From Ruania albidiflava DSM 18029 (GTDB lineage: Bacteria; Actinomycetota; Actinomycetes; Actinomycetales; Beutenbergiaceae): a stretch of DNA of 64,000 nt. Within the stretch, counting starts at the first letter, position 1, and every line of letters begins with the position of its first letter. The translations under genes were made by a program, and so were the position numbers. The notes under the pieces are model-generated. The model saw nothing but the letters and a program-made list of their open reading frames with translations, ran no database searches and was not told where the DNA came from. Shown here one piece after another: positions 62,811 to 64,000 of this stretch. The stretch spans positions 104,363 to 168,362 of the forward strand of contig NZ_ATWL01000009.1 of the NCBI RefSeq assembly GCF_000421225.1. The letters run 5' to 3'.

Positions 62811-64000
62811 TTAGCCGTCGGGTCCGGTCGTCAAGATCTTCGTGTGGAGTGTCGCTGGATAGGTTCGTCGGTCGATGGTGTCTCGGCCTTTGGCGCGGTA
62901 TTTCGAGATCGCGCGTTTGATGACTCGCTGCCGGGTGCGGGTCCGGCGTGCTGGCATGACCTCGTCCAGGAGGGCGGCGCCGATGCGCCCGATGAGATCG
63001 ATCGTGGTGCCGGTGATGGTGCCCGCGGCTTGGATGATCTGATCGCGTGCTGTCCGCAGTGCGGTGGTGAACGAGAGCCGGTCAGGATCGAGGTCTGGAC
63101 GGGCCAGAGCGGTGTCGCTGATCGCGATGCGCAGCACCTGGTAGGCGGCCAGCAGTGCCCAGACCTCTTGGGTGACGGCGGCCGGGTGCTTGCCGCGCAG
63201 CACCCGGCCGGCAAGGATCGTGGACTTCAGCTCGCAGTAGGCCGTCTCGATCTCCCAGCGTTCGTGATAGAGCCGGAGCAGTGCCTGTGCCGGTGCTTGC
63301 TCGGGATCCAGCAGCGTGGTGATCAGCCGGTAGTTGCCAGTGCGGGTCCCGGACTCGGTGATGATGGCGATCTGGGCGTTGATCACTCGAACGCTCACGC
63401 CTCGTGCTTGGGCGAGGTAGGAGCCGTCGGGAAGCCGTTCCTGCGGCACCAGAGCCATTGCCCCGTTCCCGGTCTTGGCCCGGATGAGGAAATCGGCGCC
63501 CGCGCCGTCATGAACGTCGCTGAAGACCTGGTAGGTGGCGAAGTTCCGATCCCCGAGCAGCAGCATCCCAGGGCGCAATGCACCGGTCAGCTGCCGGGCA
63601 TAGCCGAGCTCACCGACCCGGTCGGACCCGAACACGGCCTCGATGACGGTCCTGGTCCCGCAGGCCAGCAACGCGACCAAGCGCAGGAACGGGTAGCCGG
63701 CTTCCCCGTTCGGGCCGCCGCGGGGTTTGGGGAAGGCCACCTGATTCGCCTCGGTGTCCGCGACCGGGATCTGGGTGCCGTCGATCGCTACCACCAGGCG
63801 GCCCGCGAACCTCACCGAATCCTCGGCGTGGGTGGCCGCGGAGCCAGCGAGCAGCGTGAACAACTCACGCAACGGCCCGGGCCCCACCCGCCGCATCGCC
63901 TGCACGATCGAGGACTTCGCCGGTCTCGGCACCAGCACGGACAACCCGCTGCTCAACCGCCCCCAGACCTGCTGCCACCCCTGCTCAGCGAACAAGGCAC
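62811..64000 (-). mobile_element. IS4-family transposase gene (5' end beyond the window)
   Basis: The visible 394 residues are an IS4-family DDE transposase: the N-terminal IS4 domain (FAEQGWQQVWGRL onward), first Asp in VVAIDGTQIPV, second Asp in MLLLGDRNFATYQV, and the IS4 signature Y-x2-R-x3-E-x6-K in YHERWEIETAYCELK. The frame is open at the window end, so the start lies beyond base 64000. The IS end probably lies between 62795 and 62811, directly against the ispDF remnant; without the other end the terminal repeat cannot be confirmed. Nothing in the visible part is broken. Confidence 0.9.

Noticed and set aside
1..64000. tRNA genes, rRNA genes and CRISPR arrays
   Set aside because: No T-loop/anticodon patterns, rRNA sequence or regularly spaced repeats were seen in the intergenic regions.

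Overview
The window is high-GC DNA with almost entirely G/C-ending codons, GTG/TTG starts and many apparently leaderless genes. Its gene order from about 36.6 to 62.5 kb (ppa, dacB, zinc metalloprotease, tilS, hpt, ftsH, folE, folP, folB/K, DUF3180, DUF2520/panC, panD, lysS, lsr2, then gpmA, phoU, senX3, regX3, carD, ispDF) is the actinobacterial arrangement also seen in mycobacteria. An actinobacterium of the order Micrococcales is the best guess (Ruaniaceae/Beutenbergiaceae-like); the genus cannot be fixed from the sequence alone.

Region 1 (1-26.1 kb) is an accessory catabolic locus. It holds an oligopeptide-type ABC importer followed by an enolase-superfamily enzyme; a carbohydrate ABC importer with an alpha/beta hydrolase; a LacI-family regulator; an SGNH esterase with two Gfo/Idh/MocA oxidoreductases; two further Gfo/Idh/MocA oxidoreductases; two paralogous secreted beta-propeller proteins; a NagB-like deaminase; an AGE-family epimerase; and a D-2-hydroxyacid dehydrogenase. 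Near-identical 14-bp LacI-type operators (TGCAAnCGnTTGCA) lie in front of every one of these transcription units. The locus therefore looks like one regulon for import and breakdown of a glycan that includes an amino sugar or sugar acid. There is no recognisable glycoside hydrolase, so the two secreted propellers are the candidates for a new depolymerising or glycan-capturing function.

Region 2 (26.3-36.6 kb) holds a large FAD/iron-sulfur D-2-hydroxyacid oxidase, an unrecognised protein with a possible RAMA-like C-terminus, another Gfo/Idh oxidoreductase, metX-metY (homoserine to homocysteine) and a secreted NlpC/P60 endopeptidase with a coiled-coil stalk.

Region 3 (36.6-56.3 kb) is the conserved housekeeping cluster: pyrophosphatase, PBP4-type carboxypeptidase, tRNA-Ile lysidine synthetase, HPRT, FtsH, folate synthesis, two PH-domain membrane proteins, pantothenate synthesis, LysRS and Lsr2. 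It has been interrupted by a choice-of-anchor A surface adhesin. It also contains two gene fusions, FolB-FolK and DUF2520-PanC.

Region 4 (56.3-64 kb) has a lactonase, phosphoglycerate mutase flanked by copies of a 52-bp intergenic repeat, the phosphate-control genes phoU/senX3/regX3 with a PHO-box-like site, a lipoprotein, carD, a wrecked internally deleted ispDF remnant, and an IS4-family transposase that runs off the end of the window.
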